Of a stretch of DNA of 64,000 nucleotides, positions 63,811-64,000 are shown piece by piece (positions within the stretch are counted from its first letter, which is position 1; the number at the start of each line of letters is the position of its first letter). The DNA lies in assembly GCA_026018925.1 (NCBI GenBank), contig JAKSZU010000004.1, forward strand, positions 109,365,498 through 109,429,497, read 5' to 3'. Made by a program: the position numbers and the translations under genes. Under the pieces are notes generated by a model. That model was given only the letters and a program-made list of their open reading frames with translations. It was not told the origin of the DNA and made no database searches. Source of the DNA: Tupaia tana (lineage: Eukaryota; Chordata; Mammalia; Scandentia; Tupaiidae).

Positions 63811-64000
63811 TTTTTTAATTGCCAGAAAGCATGTGTGCTCAGGTGAGCACCGCCCAATGGCATATGGTCACGCTGCAATCCCTTCTTTTGCATTTCTCCA
63901 TCCTATTGGGATTTGGGACATGCACACATACCACACACACACCCATTGCTGCCAGGGGTGGGCTTTGAACCTCAGTAGACCATATGGGATCTGGCTTCCT
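63811..64000 (-). repeat. SINE-L copy, cut by the window edge
   Basis: 'tttttaattgccagaaagc', 'acgctgcaatcccttctttt', 'gctttgaacctcagtagacc', running off the end in the head region. Confidence 0.8.

Larger units (their letters stand above)
58557..64000. other. 3' flank of UCK2
   Basis: Intergenic sequence with SINEs, one 7SL monomer, a solo LTR and a MITE. Unrecognised stretches are 58557-58855, 59830-60015, 60135-60595, 62358-62910 and 63512-63805. No gene was recognised on either strand. Confidence 0.85.

Noticed and set aside
58861-64000. A second protein-coding gene downstream of UCK2
   Set aside because: All frames there fall in SINEs, the LTR or unrecognised sequence without motifs or splice-consistent exon chains.

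Overview
The window is mammalian nuclear DNA. It carries exons 2 to 7 of one gene, UCK2 (uridine-cytidine kinase 2), on the + strand, with its 3' UTR and about 5.5 kb of downstream flank. Exon 1 (residues 1-33) must lie upstream of base 1. The six exons join in frame with canonical splice sites and encode residues 34-261 of a 261-residue enzyme. They contain the catalytic Asp62, the base-binding Asp84/Tyr112/Phe114/His117 group and the lid arginines. I found no other intact gene. Nearly every other open frame is a translated repeat or a GC-rich chance frame.

Layout: 1-34765 is the 3' part of intron 1. It is packed with SINEs and also holds L1 remnants, an LSM4 processed pseudogene (19186-19750) and mariner-like MITEs. 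Exons 2 and 3 lie at 34766-34925 and 36480-36576. Intron 3 (36577-42621) is GC-rich. Exon 4 is at 42622-42764. Intron 4 (42765-49304) holds two minisatellites and a long polypyrimidine tract. Exon 5 is at 49305-49402 and is followed at once by a 99-bp tandem duplication. Exon 6 is at 53798-53846 and terminal exon 7 is coding at 55102-55241, followed by about 3.3 kb of 3' UTR to a poly(A) signal at 58496-58501. The 3' flank (58520-64000) holds more SINEs, an Alu-like 7SL monomer and a 963-bp solo LTR inserted in a SINE.

Repeats dominate the non-coding sequence. Names used here are mine. SINE-L is a tRNA-derived SINE of about 240-260 bp. It has an RNA polymerase III B box (GGTTCGAGTCC), a body with a C-tract/G-tract hairpin (ACCCCCCAGGGGGG type), a 3' end reading like GCCCTATAGCAAAA, and an A-rich tail. 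SINE-S shares the head and the 3' end but lacks most of the body (about 140-190 bp). SINE-C is a third family of about 200 bp, with a tRNA-like head and a body containing a GAGACCCTG-like motif. Together there are roughly 85 copies in both orientations, many with visible target-site duplications (TSDs) and often nested.

Host: Alu/7SL-like monomers (clearest at 59294-59402) point to Euarchontoglires. The tRNA SINE is not one I recognise from primates, common rodents, rabbit, tree shrew, carnivores, bats or ungulates. By elimination it fits best with the CYN SINEs described from colugos (Dermoptera, Galeopterus). That assignment is inference, about 50-60% sure.

The one gene acts in pyrimidine salvage, phosphorylating uridine and cytidine to UMP and CMP in the cytosol. 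No novel multi-gene system is visible. The unusual content is in the mobile elements: a probable dimeric SINE, TA-flanked MITEs of 70 bp, nested insertions, and the solo LTR with a 6-bp TSD.
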